DNA of 64,000 nt from Fulvia fulva (lineage: Eukaryota > Ascomycota > Dothideomycetes > Mycosphaerellales > Mycosphaerellaceae): the NCBI RefSeq assembly GCF_020509005.1, contig NC_063016.1, positions 5,270,001 through 5,334,000 of the forward strand, written 5' to 3'. Shown piece after piece: positions 1 through 12,100 of the stretch. The position numbers were made by a program, and so were the translations under genes. Every line of letters begins with the position of its first letter. The first letter of the stretch is position 1. The notes under the pieces are model-generated. The model saw only the letters and a program-made list of their open reading frames with translations. It did no database searches and was not told the DNA's origin.

Positions 1-2829
1 GCAATGCTGCGACCCAAAGATCTGGGAACAGCGCAATCAGCACATGGCACGAGGTCCCTGTGGCTATGAAGATCCTCGATGACGCTGGACCCAACACTAG
101 GCACAATCACTAGTGGTAGACCTGAACCACTGAAGCTTCTATCGGTCGTAGACCACATCTGGAGCGCACTGGACTCTCTTTGGCCATATCAGCGCCGAAC
201 CGAGCGAATTTTGTATGAGCAAATGTTGCGCACCGAGTGTGCCATGGTGCATGTGCCATGGGATGTGAAAGTCAATACGTCCGGAAATACAAGGGGGTTA
301 GAACTCTGAGCGCGCGATTCCCAGCTCACCTTGCGGACGCCGTCGAACAGGTTGGTCATCCTAGCGACGAAGCTTCGCGCAGTCGCGCCGCTGCGCTGTG
401 CCAGAGCGATGCAATGGTGCAGAAAGCTTCAGCAAGTGAGTCTGCAGCCAGTAATGCAGGCAAGCCGCACGGAGACGTCGATGCCTTCGCATCACAGCTC
501 TGGCCAGCTCTGCTGGGCAGCGCTACCAGGTACCATGAGGGACAGCAGGACCTGACGTCGAGGTACCAAGGGCATGACACAGCACGGAGGTGGCCATGCA
601 AGGTGGAGTCTGAACAGCGTATCGTTGAAGCTGATGTTGCGAGTTTTCCGCCATCTGAGCAAAGGTCTGTGGCCCACGCATCAGTACAACAGGCATCGCA
701 ACAGCTTTTGTGGAGAAATATCCGCATCACTTACCACGGCAGCTGTGGATACACTGCTCGGCCTGAACAGGAAGCTGGTTATGGAGACTTGGTGGTTGGG
801 GAAGCTGTGGAAAGCTGCGATCTAGTTGGTCATGCAGTCAATCATTGATGGAATCGTCTGCCTGCATAGTGTAGTCACGCCACCACTGAACTCAATTACA
901 GTGGCATTACAAATACCGGGAATACTGTACTGTTTCGGCAATCAGCACTACTGCAGTTTTCATGCTTTTTTGTGCTATGTGAAGTCTGTAAAGACACCTT
1001 GCTGGCAAGTGTGAAGTTGTTTAATGGTCGACGAGTCTATCAGTTTCGCTGCATGCTGTGGCGAAGGAAGAGGCACAACCTTGCTAGCCGCCGACACTTA
1101 TGCAGCGGAGTAGGTGATTGATCTCCCCGACCACACGTCAGGTGTGCGGACTGGAGGACCGCAAATATTGACGCCACTACACCAACCACGACCCTGGTAG
1201 GGTTGCGACGGTCAAACCTTCGTATTGTCAGACCGACTTTCATGCTTTGTTTGACAAGATCATCGTAATTTTTTTCCGACACGGCGATATGGGATTCTTT
1301 TTTGCCAGCGGCTAACAGGTGGAGACACTGCGGAAAAGGTCTGGACGGATACAGACCGTGACTTGCGGATTGCTTTCCTGCATGACTGTCGATGAAAGGG
1401 GTAATCGCAACTGTGCTAATGGCAGATTCTGCTTGTGGACCTGCCAGCGCATACTCACACCCTGGGATCGGAATACGAGTCTCTCCGATATCCCACTCTG
1501 TAAGGCCGTCGCAAATGGCCTGCACGACTGTGCCTCAATCAATACCTGAAGGGCTCCGCTAGAAGGATTGGTTAACCTCATGCAGCACGTCGTGACGTGC
1601 CTCCGTGGCTGAAGATATGCCGTAGGCCCGATGAGCACATGAAACTGAGATGGTACCAGAGCTCCATCCTTCATCCTTTGTGGTTGACATCTTCACAGAC
1701 TGCGGGAGGCGGCCCTGCAGCACCTCCTTTGACATCCTCCTGGCCGGTAATCCTCTTCCTGGTATCGTGAGAGTCTTCCTGGCGTCACATCTCCTCTTCA
1801 AGATCCTGACCAGGGTCAGTGGCGCACATAGGCGAGAGGAGTTGTCTGGCTCGTACTTCAGATACAGACAAAGCCACAATTACGGGAGGGTCCTAGAGGC
1901 TGATTGTGATGCAGTCTTGGTCACTCAGCCGTGGCCAGTGTTTTGCCGTGCCGTTTCAGTGCTGCTAGCAGCACATCGTGCAGCGTGCAGCGGCTGCCTC
2001 CGCCCTATGCACGGTGATCCTCAAGACCTCGTGGTCGTTTGGCTGAGGAGGCACCCAACTGCAGGCATGCCGATAGAAGAATGGTACCACGCATCCCTCC
2101 TACGACCCAGTAGAATGGGTCACAGCAGAAGTACAGAGCTTGCGTGTGCTCGGCTCGAAGAACTTCGGAGAGTCCTGGGTCGCCAGCCTTTCCTCTTCTG
2201 CTCGACTGCTCAGCCGCATTAGGGTCCTGCGTGCATCCCATAAGTTGTCGCCTCAGCATCAACATGCACGTCAGCTGGCTCCACTACTCCATGCCAGTGT
2301 AGCAACAGCTCTGCGAATGCGTTTTTTGTGGTCCGCTCGTGCTCCAATGCAAGAGAGACTGCAACAGGAATAGCTGTGCATCACTTGCATGCTTTTCAAG
2401 TACCGGCGCTCGAATATTTTCTCTGCCTTCAAAGCCGCATGCGGCCGCGCCACATGCCAAACGTCACGGGTGGACTACGGGACTCTGCCAGCACCCATCG
2501 ACGCCTACCAGCATAGCAGCCAAGGACGTAGCATCGGCTAACGCAGCTGGACATATCTGGCTTGCAAGAACGGCCACTGTTCACCGCATATCTACTCTCA
2601 TCTGGAGGCCGGACTGAAGGGCTGAGCAAAGTGCTCCTCAGGCGCAAGACTTGCAAACAAAACGCGAGACCGGGTGTCTTCGTAGGCTGGTTAGTACTCG
2701 ATCAAATCTCTTGTGAATCGGCACTTGTACTGACCAGGACACAGTATCGAAGCTGGGCCAGAACTTCTACCGACAATAGATTGACCAGAACTCGCCCGAC
2801 TGTCCGGGCAGAAAGAGTCTGCACGCGAG
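1..2829. other. unique non-RIPed DNA, no supported gene
   Basis: Base composition is balanced and CA and TG dinucleotides are common, so this stretch has not been RIPed. Several open frames of 60-200 codons exist on both strands (for example 237-848 and 1650-2222 plus, 1040-1525 minus). They overlap one another and show no domain, signal peptide or biased composition that I recognise. They look like chance frames. No tRNA, rRNA or repeat was seen. Confidence 0.5.
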
Positions 2830-3084
2830 ATGTGCTACCTCAACAATGTGAAGTGGGAGAAGTGTGGCCACTACACAACCATCACAGAGGCTTGCGGGGA
2901 TGCACGGAGGAGGAATCCCCCAGCACTGTGCACTTCAGTCCACGCACCCAAGGCTACGACGATACCTCAGCAGAAAGGCGTATGTCCAGATCAAGCGAAA
3001 CATCCAGGCGCGCCCGCGGCTGCTCATGTGGCTACGTACGGAGATGGGAACAGTTGGTATCGAGGCCAGCAGCGCCAGCGATGA
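2830..3084 (+). CDS. possible small Cys/His protein, 84 aa, or first exon
   Basis: The frame starts MCYLNNVKWEKCGHYTT. Many ascomycete genomes encode small proteins that begin Met-Cys-Tyr and have a Cys-Gly-His shortly afterwards, with further cysteines downstream; here Cys2, Cys12, His14 and more Cys residues fit that general layout. The function of such proteins is unknown to me. No signal peptide or membrane segment is visible. The C-terminal half is Ala/Pro/Gln-rich and could be intron read-through, so the true gene model may be spliced. No neighbour supports it, and chance is a real alternative. The start is chosen only because of the MCY beginning. Confidence 0.22.
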   Translation: MCYLNNVKWEKCGHYTTITEACGDARRRNPPALCTSVHAPKATTIPQQKGVCPDQAKHPGAPAAAHVATYGDGNSWYRGQQRQR

Positions 3085-6007
3085 GCACCTTCGGTAGATA
3101 TTGGCGGCGTTATCAGCAGCGCGGTACAGCGGCTGGCAGCATGGCATGATGCTCTTTTGACACAGGATCACGTAGAGTGAATGTGTTATGCTCGGGTTTC
3201 TCTCGCACAGACTTCGACTCTCTCCTCTACCTCTACAGCTTCAACTCAATGGCCAGCCCTGTGTACCGAGAGGTCGGGGTCCCTGGGCAGAATCTGCCGC
3301 TGAACTGGGCGTGTTTTTTTGGAAGTGCAACATGTATGCAGAAAGAATAGCCGTCGCTGAGAATCCTTCCATGCAGGTGTGCCGAAAGTGTGGTGTTGAG
3401 AAGCAAATATGCTTTCGTATTTATGCATGTCTTGCATGCGGCCATGCCACGTTCGCGAACCGTCGTCAAGCTGATGTGGGTTCGATCTAATGGGGAAGTT
3501 GGACATTTGCTGTATATGGCGGTGTCATGCAGCTAGACAAGATGCCTACTGAGCAAGGCGATGACTGCCGAAAACTGATGTCGCTGCCCTGTCGTCCTTC
3601 TGGCCACCTGCTACTACCAAGCAATTGCTGTTATGTACACCAAATCACCTCCCAGGATGTTGTCATGATCAGCGTCTGGGCACCATGGAGCATTGCTACT
3701 AAGTTGACGTGCTCCGTCTGTGAGCACCAGCGCTCGAGCGCGCATACTCTCTCGGGTTGGCAGTGGTAGCCATTCCACATCTGCAGCATCTCCGAAGCGT
3801 GCCAAGGAAGTGACCCGCGAAGGAGTTCATATGCATGCGGCCCGCCCGTGATGATCTTCTGCCGTGAAGCAAGTTGTTGCAAGAGCCGACGCGGCGATCC
3901 TCAGTCTCCCCGAAGACAGCTCAGTGCATCGCTTCTGAAACGCAAGCACGTCGTAGCTTAGCAGTAGCCGAAGGGAAGTCGTAGTCGTTCAAATCTACTG
4001 CTTCCATCAAGCTCCATGGGACTTCCAAACCTGCCGAGAGGCAAGATAGTGCGCGGTCGCTGGTACCACTTGGCTGACAATCGCAGTGCCCGAAAGTGTA
4101 TTAGGATGTGTTCAAGCTCCCAGTCTGTCGGTCTTGCAGTCTGTCGGTCTTGCATTCCAGATGCGGAATGATCAGCCACAGATATTGTGCATGCAGTAGC
4201 GTGTACAGCACAGCTTCCGTCAGCATTCTAGACCATGGACGAAAAAGCATTGCGTGCCGAACTCCATTTTGTGTGCATTCGACTCAGCATGTCCATCATT
4301 CACCGGGTTCTTTGACAGACCCGCATGCAATCACAAGCCTCTGGATGAGAGTCCTCTGTATTGGTGAATGTTGGCTGAAGAGAAGGGCTCTTGGGAGTTT
4401 GCCTACTGCGAATGCATTGGTAGATACACAAGAGCACGTCGGATGGACATCATGATACCAGCGGCTAGCAAGGTGATCCGGGCCGGGGTCGTTCACCGTA
4501 TAGCTAGCTCTCGGTAGTCATGCAGACGAGCTGGCGTTATGCATGTGGCCGTCGGGCCTCGGCGTGGCACGGCACGCTGTCGTAAGTGCTGACGTACCGA
4601 GCGCTCTTTCGCCTCGCCTTGCAGCTGATCGTGTGTTCAGTGAAGTCTGAGCGACTATGGGCTCAGCGGGAGTGGATGATGTTGAGGTGCGTCGAGAGTG
4701 TGCAAAGCGGTGTAGACCCATCTGGTGTGGACTGGAGACAGGTCAAGAATCTTGCAGACAACGTCGGTTTGACTACACCTGCTCGCAGCTCCCCCGGCTG
4801 TAGTGCTGAAAAGACCCAATACAGAGCTCACTGGTTTCTCACGGTCTATCGCCCAAGTGTTCTGGCTCTGGCGAGGCTCTCCTTCCAATACGTGCAACTC
4901 AGTTGACACGCTTTCGCCCAAACCCATTTGCCAACAATTTGCAGTGTCGTCGCCAGTGCAGAAGCCAATGTGCCCTCCTCCATTCTGGGTTAAGGGCTTG
5001 GTCACAGAGCGCGCTATGTTGCAGCCCGTGGGCGGTAACGGTACGCTGGTCGCGAATCCGCCCTCATCCTTCGCTTGCCTCCTCGTGGGAGACACGCACA
5101 CGTCGATTGAATCGCATTGCGCACTGTTGGATCCGCAAGGTACAAGGTCTTGCAATCCGGCTCAACAATCGTGATTGCCCTTGGATCTCCTCGCGACCGA
5201 GAGACATCCAGAACTGGATGATGACTCTGATAGCAAATCTCCCCGGCTGGGCTCCAACCACCCCTCTCCTCTTGCGAGGCATCTTGTTATATCCAATATG
5301 CGCAGCTAGGCTATCAAGCTTCCACACGGACCCAACGAATCGTCTTGCCAGCGCTTCGCAAAGTTATCGCCGGTCCAGAGGCCTCTAGCCACGTAGCAGT
5401 CAGGCAGAACTGCGCAGAAAATTCCTCGAGATCCCGTATCGCCGTGCGGATATGTGTCCACGTGGTCAGGACATCTGTACGCAGCTTTTGCCGGATCTCT
5501 GCAACCCTGTGACCCCGCTAATCGGTGGCGATCCCATCCTTGACAGCGTGAATTGCCGCACTGGTGCCTTTGGCCGTCGTGATATGCAGCATATGAGACC
5601 ATGGATGGCTTCTTACTTTGCCCCTTGCAGGTCCAGATACGATAAGATACTCTCGGTGGCTGTGGTACCATGTGGTTCCTCATGGGTCCACCACACTTCG
5701 AAGATCGACGATGCCGTGCGGTGCTACGGGAAGCACTATGCTGCAGGCCGTGGTCCCCAGTACACTCGTCGAAGATTTGCACCTGACCTTCAATTCTCCC
5801 ATAGGAGAAATGCGCATGCCGTTTCCGTGGCACTACGCACTCTCGACGAGCAGCGACTGTGGGAAACAAGGTCTTGTGATCTGTCCCTTCCACAATAGTC
5901 GTCCGGCGTGCCCTTGCAATCAAAAATGTCCAACGCTGGACAGTGATCTTCAGTACCGTATTGCTTCGCCTGAGCTCGAATACTCGGTCGCCTTGCATGC
6001 CCAACTA
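3085..6007. other. unique DNA, no confident gene; possible gene relic at 5314-5723
   Basis: Many short overlapping frames occur on both strands and none is recognised. On the minus strand a coherent-looking coding stretch can be made by splicing 5723-5617 to 5506-5314, with a GTAAGA donor and a CACAG acceptor. It ends in TGA just downstream of the regulator at 6008-7279. The 5' end is not clear and no family is recognised, so it is not annotated as a gene. A frame at 3188-3490 has four clustered CxxC-like cysteines but nothing else in support. Confidence 0.4.
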
Positions 6008-7279
6008 TCATCCAACAGCAACCTCCTGCAGCGGCCAAGCCATATAACTAAGCCACTCCTCCGGCAAGACCCTCCGTATAGCATAAATCTCCCGCTTCGC
6101 CGTAGCATTATCCGCCGAGTTACCCAGATACTGCAACGCATCGGTGTGCGCAATCACAGCGAAGAAGTACGCCAGAATAACCAAAGCCCGCGGCCTCATC
6201 TCGCCCACAAAGTCGATGAACTTCCTCGGAACCATGAAGGGGAACATACAAATCCAGCGCAGATTGATGTCGGCTGCTTCGCCGGACAGGATCACTCGTC
6301 GGAAGGCGGCGATGTAGCTTAGAGCGGTTTCGTAGCTTTCTGTCGTTTCCTCGTCCCATACGTCGGCGGAAGGGATCTCGCGATTTAGGACTCCGCCGAA
6401 TTCCTTTTTGATGTCGGCTTCTAGGGAGTAGGCTGCTTGCCAGATGGGTGCAGTCGTCTCCATGAGGATCTTCAGGCCGGTGCCGTCGGCGACGTTCTCT
6501 GGTGGTGGTAGAACAGTGAAAGCTCCTCGACCAACTTCTAACCAATCCATAGGCGGGGAGTATGGCTCCAGGCTACGCTCCTGCAGCATGGCCAAAGAGT
6601 TTAGGGTGATTAACAGAGCGGAAAAAGCGACTGCATCTGTGTTGCAGTTGTCCAGGTCTGATACTGCGCTAGTCTGTTCTCGTAGCGCCATGATCCAGTA
6701 ACTCTCTCTGGCGGTATATATAGCAGGGTCTCTCGCACCTCTGCCGAGCATATGCGTCGCTGTCATTGTGAACATTGCATATAATACATTTTTATGGTCG
6801 AGGGCAACTTGTGGAACCTCTCCATACCATAGCTCCTTCCATTCTGGGGGCGAAGTCATTCCAAATGGCCGTGAAACTTGAATCATCCAGTAGTGCAGCA
6901 GACGGAGTTCCATGTATCGCTTCTGCTCTGACTCTTCGGATATCAGGTCTGGTGCTGGCGGTGCCGAGACTAGCTGGGAAGGAAGGTCGCCATTGCTGTC
7001 TGGCGGACTGTCTTCTGAGATGGCGCCGGGTGATAATTTGATGGGTCGAGATGGTGCTTCGCCTGACATTGATTTCGGTCGAGTACGTGTTGACTCCGGT
7101 GTCACGTATACACAGTCCAGGCCAAGCCTCTGGCAGTTGCCGCATTCTGGTGTAACCTCGTCACACTTTACACGGCGGGTCTTGCACGTTTGACAGCCTT
7201 TTCTCGACTTCTTGTGGCCGACTTTGGGCGCGCGAATGGCTGGCTTCCGGACCCCGTTGGCGCCATTCCCAGTCGACAT
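6008..7279 (-). CDS. Zn2Cys6 (Gal4-type) transcription factor, UPC2-like, 423 aa
   Basis: Predicted nuclear sequence-specific DNA-binding regulator. Near the N-terminus lies a basic stretch (HKKSRKG) followed by a complete binuclear zinc cluster: Cys29, 32, 39, 46, 49 and 56, spaced C-x2-C-x6-C-x6-C-x2-C-x6-C. A Ser/Pro-rich linker (about residues 60-115) follows, then an alpha-helical region to the end that resembles the regulatory half of fungal C6 proteins of the sterol-uptake-control (UPC2/ECM22-like) type. Those proteins are typically about 400-450 aa, so this looks full length. The frame is uninterrupted with no intron needed. The start ATG has A at -3 and directly precedes the basic/zinc region. 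It is the last unique gene before the repeat block begins about 1 kb upstream, and it shows no RIP damage. The regulated pathway cannot be read from the sequence; the sterol link is inferred only from the family. Confidence 0.88.
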   Translation of the reverse strand: MSTGNGANGVRKPAIRAPKVGHKKSRKGCQTCKTRRVKCDEVTPECGNCQRLGLDCVYVTPESTRTRPKSMSGEAPSRPIKLSPGAISEDSPPDSNGDLPSQLVSAPPAPDLISEESEQKRYMELRLLHYWMIQVSRPFGMTSPPEWKELWYGEVPQVALDHKNVLYAMFTMTATHMLGRGARDPAIYTARESYWIMALREQTSAVSDLDNCNTDAVAFSALLITLNSLAMLQERSLEPYSPPMDWLEVGRGAFTVLPPPENVADGTGLKILMETTAPIWQAAYSLEADIKKEFGGVLNREIPSADVWDEETTESYETALSYIAAFRRVILSGEAADINLRWICMFPFMVPRKFIDFVGEMRPRALVILAYFFAVIAHTDALQYLGNSADNATAKREIYAIRRVLPEEWLSYMAWPLQEVAVG

Positions 7280-8361
7280 GCTTTGATGTTGGAGATGGTC
7301 CTTCCAGATCAGGCATCCGCTCTCGGGCTGTTGATGTTGGGGATCCCTGCGCTAGCCGGCGTATCGTACATCTCAGTGGATGTCACCGACTGGATGTCAC
7401 CTCATGGTCGGCGGTGTATACGTTACTGCGGATTGTGGATGATGCTGAAACGGTTGCATTGATGTTGTTGGTCAATAACGGTCAGATGACATGCAATGGC
7501 AGCCGAGACTGTGAGCAAGAATCGATTTTGTTACTAGCGCTGAAAGTGGCATAGCGGCTTGCGGCCTGAGGTGTCAACGATGCCAGTGTTGGATCACGAC
7601 ATTGCTCAGACAAGTGACATGACCCTGAGCGACCTACGTCTTGCCTGAGGTCTCAATCGTGTCACGTCTGAGTTGAGTGCAGCAACCTCACTGCGGTCCA
7701 ATGCTCGGTGTCGCAACTTCTGCAGCGTACCGGTGCCAATGTCTCCCCGCCTGAGGGGTCGAAGAAGCACATATACTAGCGTGTGTCATCTCCGAGCCAA
7801 TCAAAGACTCGTCTGTAAGCATCAGTAGATTATTGAACTTCTGTGGCCCTTGACTGCCGTCTGAGGGCCGAGCGATAGTTATTGCCAGCAGGCACAGCAT
7901 GGGCAAAGAACGCGTAAGCCTGCAGGCAATGCAGGCAATGTGGCAGAGCGATTGTATGTGCACGCTGCACTGTGTAAGACGTTGGGGCTGGCCACTCCGG
8001 ATCGCGCATCATTTGGCCCTGTCAACAAATGTGGATGATGATGCAGCATCGCGAGCGAGATTGTTTGATTGGAATGTACGAATGAAGGCATAGAGTCAGT
8101 CGAGGCGTGATGGTGAGCATGTTGCTGCCTATCTCCTACATCAGACCGCGGGCAAGTCCACCAAATTTGGACGCTAACCTGATTAGATAGATGCCTCAGG
8201 TGTCATAATTTGAGTGGCTTGCCACGGGTCTGAAAGCTTTCCGCACTAAAGAGCCGGATTGTCGCATATAGAGCACTAACTTTCTATAGCATAACGACGT
8301 ATTTACTAATAAATAAACGGACACTTAGAGGTTAGAGAGGGTGCAATTCTAAAAGGCCCTA
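7280..8361. other. intergenic upstream of the regulator; boundary to RIPed DNA
   Basis: This holds the 5' flank of the minus-strand regulator. No gene is recognised; short frames at 7190-8093 are unsupported. Up to about 8280 the DNA is normal and rich in CA and TG. From about 8290 it turns abruptly TA-rich and CA/TG-poor, roughly 70 bp before the first LTR at 8362. This marks the edge of the RIP-affected block. Confidence 0.6.
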
Positions 8362-8596
8362 TATTAAGATATAGTTTCTCAAAGGGAGTCAATAATTAGG
8401 AAGTGATCTAGTAGCCTAAGGCATCTATAATGACTTAGCTTATAGGGAGATACCTTCTCTTCCCTTTAGCTTAGATAGACATCTAATATAATTAATATAT
8501 TAGTTCCTAATATATTACTATATACTTGTACTATTAGTTAGTTAAAGATTGATCTCTTACTCTACTCCGCTACTATTAATCCGTACCTGTTTAATA
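8362..8596 (+). repeat. copia-1 5' LTR, 235 bp, RIPed
   Basis: Matches the solo LTR at 16435-16669 over its full 235 bp; most differences are TA here where the solo copy has CA or TG. The ends were TG...CA, now TA...TA through RIP. It is followed directly by the copia primer binding site. Confidence 0.82.
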
Positions 8597-8863
8597 GGTT
8601 ATAAGCCCTGGTTTATATAGGAATAAGAGCAATCTATATTAGTATAGGTTACTTATATCCCTTACTATTATAGTAGAAAACATCTAGGAATTAGAAGTCT
8701 ACTCTATCTATCCTATTAAGGAGCTTAGTTTGATACTAAGTAATAGGTAACCAAGACAAGGACTCTATACGGCTTACTTGAAGCTAGTACCTTAAAGATA
8801 CTCTATAGGTAGAACTATATCGAGATACTATTAAGAAGGACTTTAAGTAAGTTACTTAAAGCT
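8597..8863 (+). pseudogene. copia-1 primer binding site and start of gag, RIPed
   Basis: Begins with GGTTATAAGCCC at 8597, the RIPed form of GGTTATGAGCCC seen intact in copia-2 at 36886. This is complementary to the anticodon arm of initiator tRNA-Met, as in Drosophila copia. The rest is gag leader and the start of gag, full of TAG/TAA stops. It is interrupted at 8863/8864 by gypsy-I.1 and resumes at 16112. Confidence 0.65.
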
Positions 8864-9047
8864 TATTACGGGCAGCCCGTAACCCCTTACTATAGCTACG
8901 TCGGCCCGGCTGAACCGCGGACCTTCCGTATTAGGTTAGCGCGGCTTAGCTTTACTTTATAACTTCGCCGCGCCTCGCGCTCCTCTTTCGTAGCTTCGTA
9001 GAATAATAACTATCTCGTTCGGACCCTATAGTACGCGCGCCCTTATA
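8864..9047 (+). repeat. gypsy-I.1 5' LTR, 184 bp
   Basis: Same length as both gypsy-I.2 LTRs and alignable throughout, with TG/CA replaced by TA. The tips TGTCACGGG...TTACA became TATTACGGG...TTATA. A near-tip palindrome ACGGGC-A-GCCCGT lies at 8868-8880. Confidence 0.9.
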
Positions 9048-9049
9048 GT

Positions 9050-9058
9050 TTGTTCTAC
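9050..9058 (+). other. self-complementary primer site of gypsy-I.1
   Basis: TTGTTCTAC lies exactly 2 nt after the LTR end. It is complementary to GTAGAACAA in the LTR leader, which is RIPed to GTAGAATAA at about 8996-9004 in this copy. See the intact case in gypsy-I.2 at 24298-24306. This suggests Tf1-type self-priming rather than a tRNA primer. Confidence 0.5.
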
Positions 9059-9183
9059 TACCCTACCTAGATCGCGGATCTAGGTAAGGGACGCGTAATA
9101 ATAGGAACAGATAGAACCGTAGAACTCGAGAACGTATAGAGTCGTATTAGAATATAGAATACGGTAAGGCGTATAGCGCGTAG

Positions 9184-12100
9184 ATACCTAGAGAACGTAA
9201 CGCGGCGACATTATTAGTAGGTAGTCGCGCGCTCGTAGATAGTTAGGATATAGGTACCGTTACGCCTCCTACGAACCTAGATAACATAACTTTATAAATA
9301 GCGAACGGCGGTATACTACCGCTACCTAAGCCTAAGGGTAAAAGTAAGTAGCGTATATCTCTTTTCCCCGACCTCTCCTCTTTCCCTTAGAGTTAGATAT
9401 AGGACGATAACCGGCGGGTTATAGTAGATACCGGTATCGCGCTATAACAAGAGATTAATAAAGCTTACTAGAAGGCCTTCGAGCGAGAAGAAGGTAGTAA
9501 GATTGACTTTATAGAACTGTTTAAGTTCAAGCTCGAAGAGAACCTAGGCGGCAACCTAGACGAGATATATCTATTACTCGACGAGGTAGAACATATTCTC
9601 GTATCTGAATACTAGAATGTCACCCTAGACAACCTTACGACCCTTACATCCTAACACCCGAAGACTATATACGACTTCGTACTATAAGTAGTTAATACGG
9701 CGATTACTAAGGGCAGATAACTCGATATAATAGAGCGAGCTAACGACCTCTAGAACACCTAGTACACTACGCTATATACTAAATACGACCGTATCTATAA
9801 GATGCTACGAAGTAAAGAGCTTGTTATATAGAAAATAGTAGTAGATCTTAAGAGTAAGAAGGATTACGACCTAGCTAAGTTATAAGAGCTAGAGAAGAAA
9901 TATAAGGAAGCTAACAACCTATATAAGTAGTTTAGCGAGATCTACGAGAAGGAGAAGAAGAAGGCACAAGATACTAAGGCAAAGAACTAGGCCCTATAAT
10001 AAGAAGTCGATAACCTAAAGGCTCGGCTTAAGGTAGGAGACACTATATAGAACGGAGGTAGGGGCCGCTTAGGCCGCCGACCCTCTCGTTCCCGCCTACG
10101 CGAGACCTTACTCGAGTAGCTATTACGTAGGTATCGCGAAGCTACTAGTAGAGGTGGCGGTAGTAGTAATAACGATAGAGACGACGATGACCGTAGTAAT
10201 AATAGCCGAGGACGTAATAACGACCGTCCGCGACTAGGACCTAATAACAATAGTCGTGACTCGAGAATACGTAATACTATACGTAACACCCGTACCTAGA
10301 CACTACTAGTTAACCTTCTAGAACGTCTCTTTACTATTGACCGTACCCTTACTCGCGGTATAGAGATTAGTAAGGGTATGCCTAACCCTAAGCACTTTAA
10401 GAACGATAACGACCCTAATTTCGATAGCTAGTATAGTAGTGTTCTCCTAAAGCTAACTATAGTAACCTTCCGTACTAAGGTAGATAGTCTACGCTTTATG
10501 TATAGGTAGACGTAAGGTGATCCTTAGCGAAGTATTAAGCCGAGGATCCCTATACCTAGACAGTAGTCCTTTAACGAGTTCAAGACTAGAGAAGAGTTAT
10601 TAGATTAGATAACACGCTAATATAGTATACGTAATAAAGGAACTAAGGCTATAGTTAACATTACTACCTATAAGTAAGAATAAGGCGAAACCTTTATAGC
10701 CTTCTATACCCGCTACTTAAAGCTACGCGCCTAGATGTTATAGACCGATAAGACCGAGCTTATACTATTCCGTAACCGACTAAACCGTAAGTACTTTATT
10801 AAGACCTTCGGCGACCGCGAAGTCGACCGCCGCCTAGATAGTATATAAGACGTTATCGAGGAGTACACCGTACTAGACGAGAGCTTCTACGAGATAGATC
10901 GACTATACCCGTAGAAGGAGCGCCCCCGTAGTAATAGTAACTCGAACGGTAATAGCGGCTAGAATAACTAGAATAACGGTAACGTAGTTACTAGTACCGC
11001 TACCGGTATAGTAGGTGCCTTAGTATAGCGCCTACTATAGTACGCTAGTACTAAGAAGAAGGAGGATCTACCGACATATCTATAGAACCTACCTACGCTT
11101 AACCGTAAGTAGCGTAAAGACCTTAAGAAGTAGAGTAAGTACTACCGCTACCGTATAGATTCTTACGTATCGACTAACCCTAAATACCTAATATATAGGT
11201 ACGATAGCGACTATCGCCTACCGCGTCTACGTAATACTACGCCGAATTTGAACGCAAACCTTAGTTCCCTAGCCGCCGATCCGTAGTAGGGAAATAGTAC
11301 GACCGCTACCTAAGCGTAGTAGATAGCGGTTACCCGAACTTCCTAGGATAGAAAGAGTATAAGATTAAGAGATATAGAATGTAAGAGACGGTAACAGACT
11401 ATAGTAAGGAGCTTAAGATATCGGCATACGTACTAGATAAGTAATAGCTAGCTATATACCCTTATATAGTGTTACCCGTAATAATATAATATAGAAAGGC
11501 TCGAGGCCTTATAGATTCTACTTCTACCTCTCTCTTTCTTAACTAGAAATTTATACGCAAATACATAATACCCCTAATCCCTTTAACGTAAAGCCGACGA
11601 CTAATACTAGGAGATAGAACGGCTACTACGCGGTAGATTATACACGCGGCCCTTATAGACGTAGTTATAGGCGATCATCACGAGTAAATGTTATACTACG
11701 TTACCGATCTCGAATACGACATCGTCTTTAGCCTACCGTAGCTTATAGCGTACGACCTAAGCATCTTCTAGGAGATAGGCGAGGTGGCATTTAGATCGGA
11801 TTACTACTTTAGTCACTGTCTATAGAATAAGATATCGATAATAGTATAATCCCTAAACTACTACGAGAAGAAGAAGTAGGCACTAGTACGGTACGGACTA
11901 GAGCCCTTTACTAGAGAAGTAGCGAGCTTTATAGTAGGAGGGGTAGAGCTGAACGTCTTATTATATGACCTAGAAGACATAGACGATAAAGAAGTAGACT
12001 ACTAGGGCGTTTCTTAACGCGCGTAGGGGATGTACGCGTACCGGCCTAGGGCTAAGTACTTCTATATTATGCCTACTAGGCGTAAGAGGGACGGCGGAGA

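Noticed and set aside
3188..3490. Frame with a CxxC-x6-C...CxxC pattern, possible zinc ribbon
   Set aside because: A single short pattern without supporting family features; spacing is not that of a known ribbon I can name.
3470..3495. GGTTCGAT motif resembling a tRNA B box
   Set aside because: No matching A box or acceptor stem at the proper distance.
237..5388. Overlapping frames of up to about 200 codons in the unique region
   Set aside because: They occur on both strands with no recognisable domain, start context or similarity to each other; they are explained by a stop-poor balanced composition.
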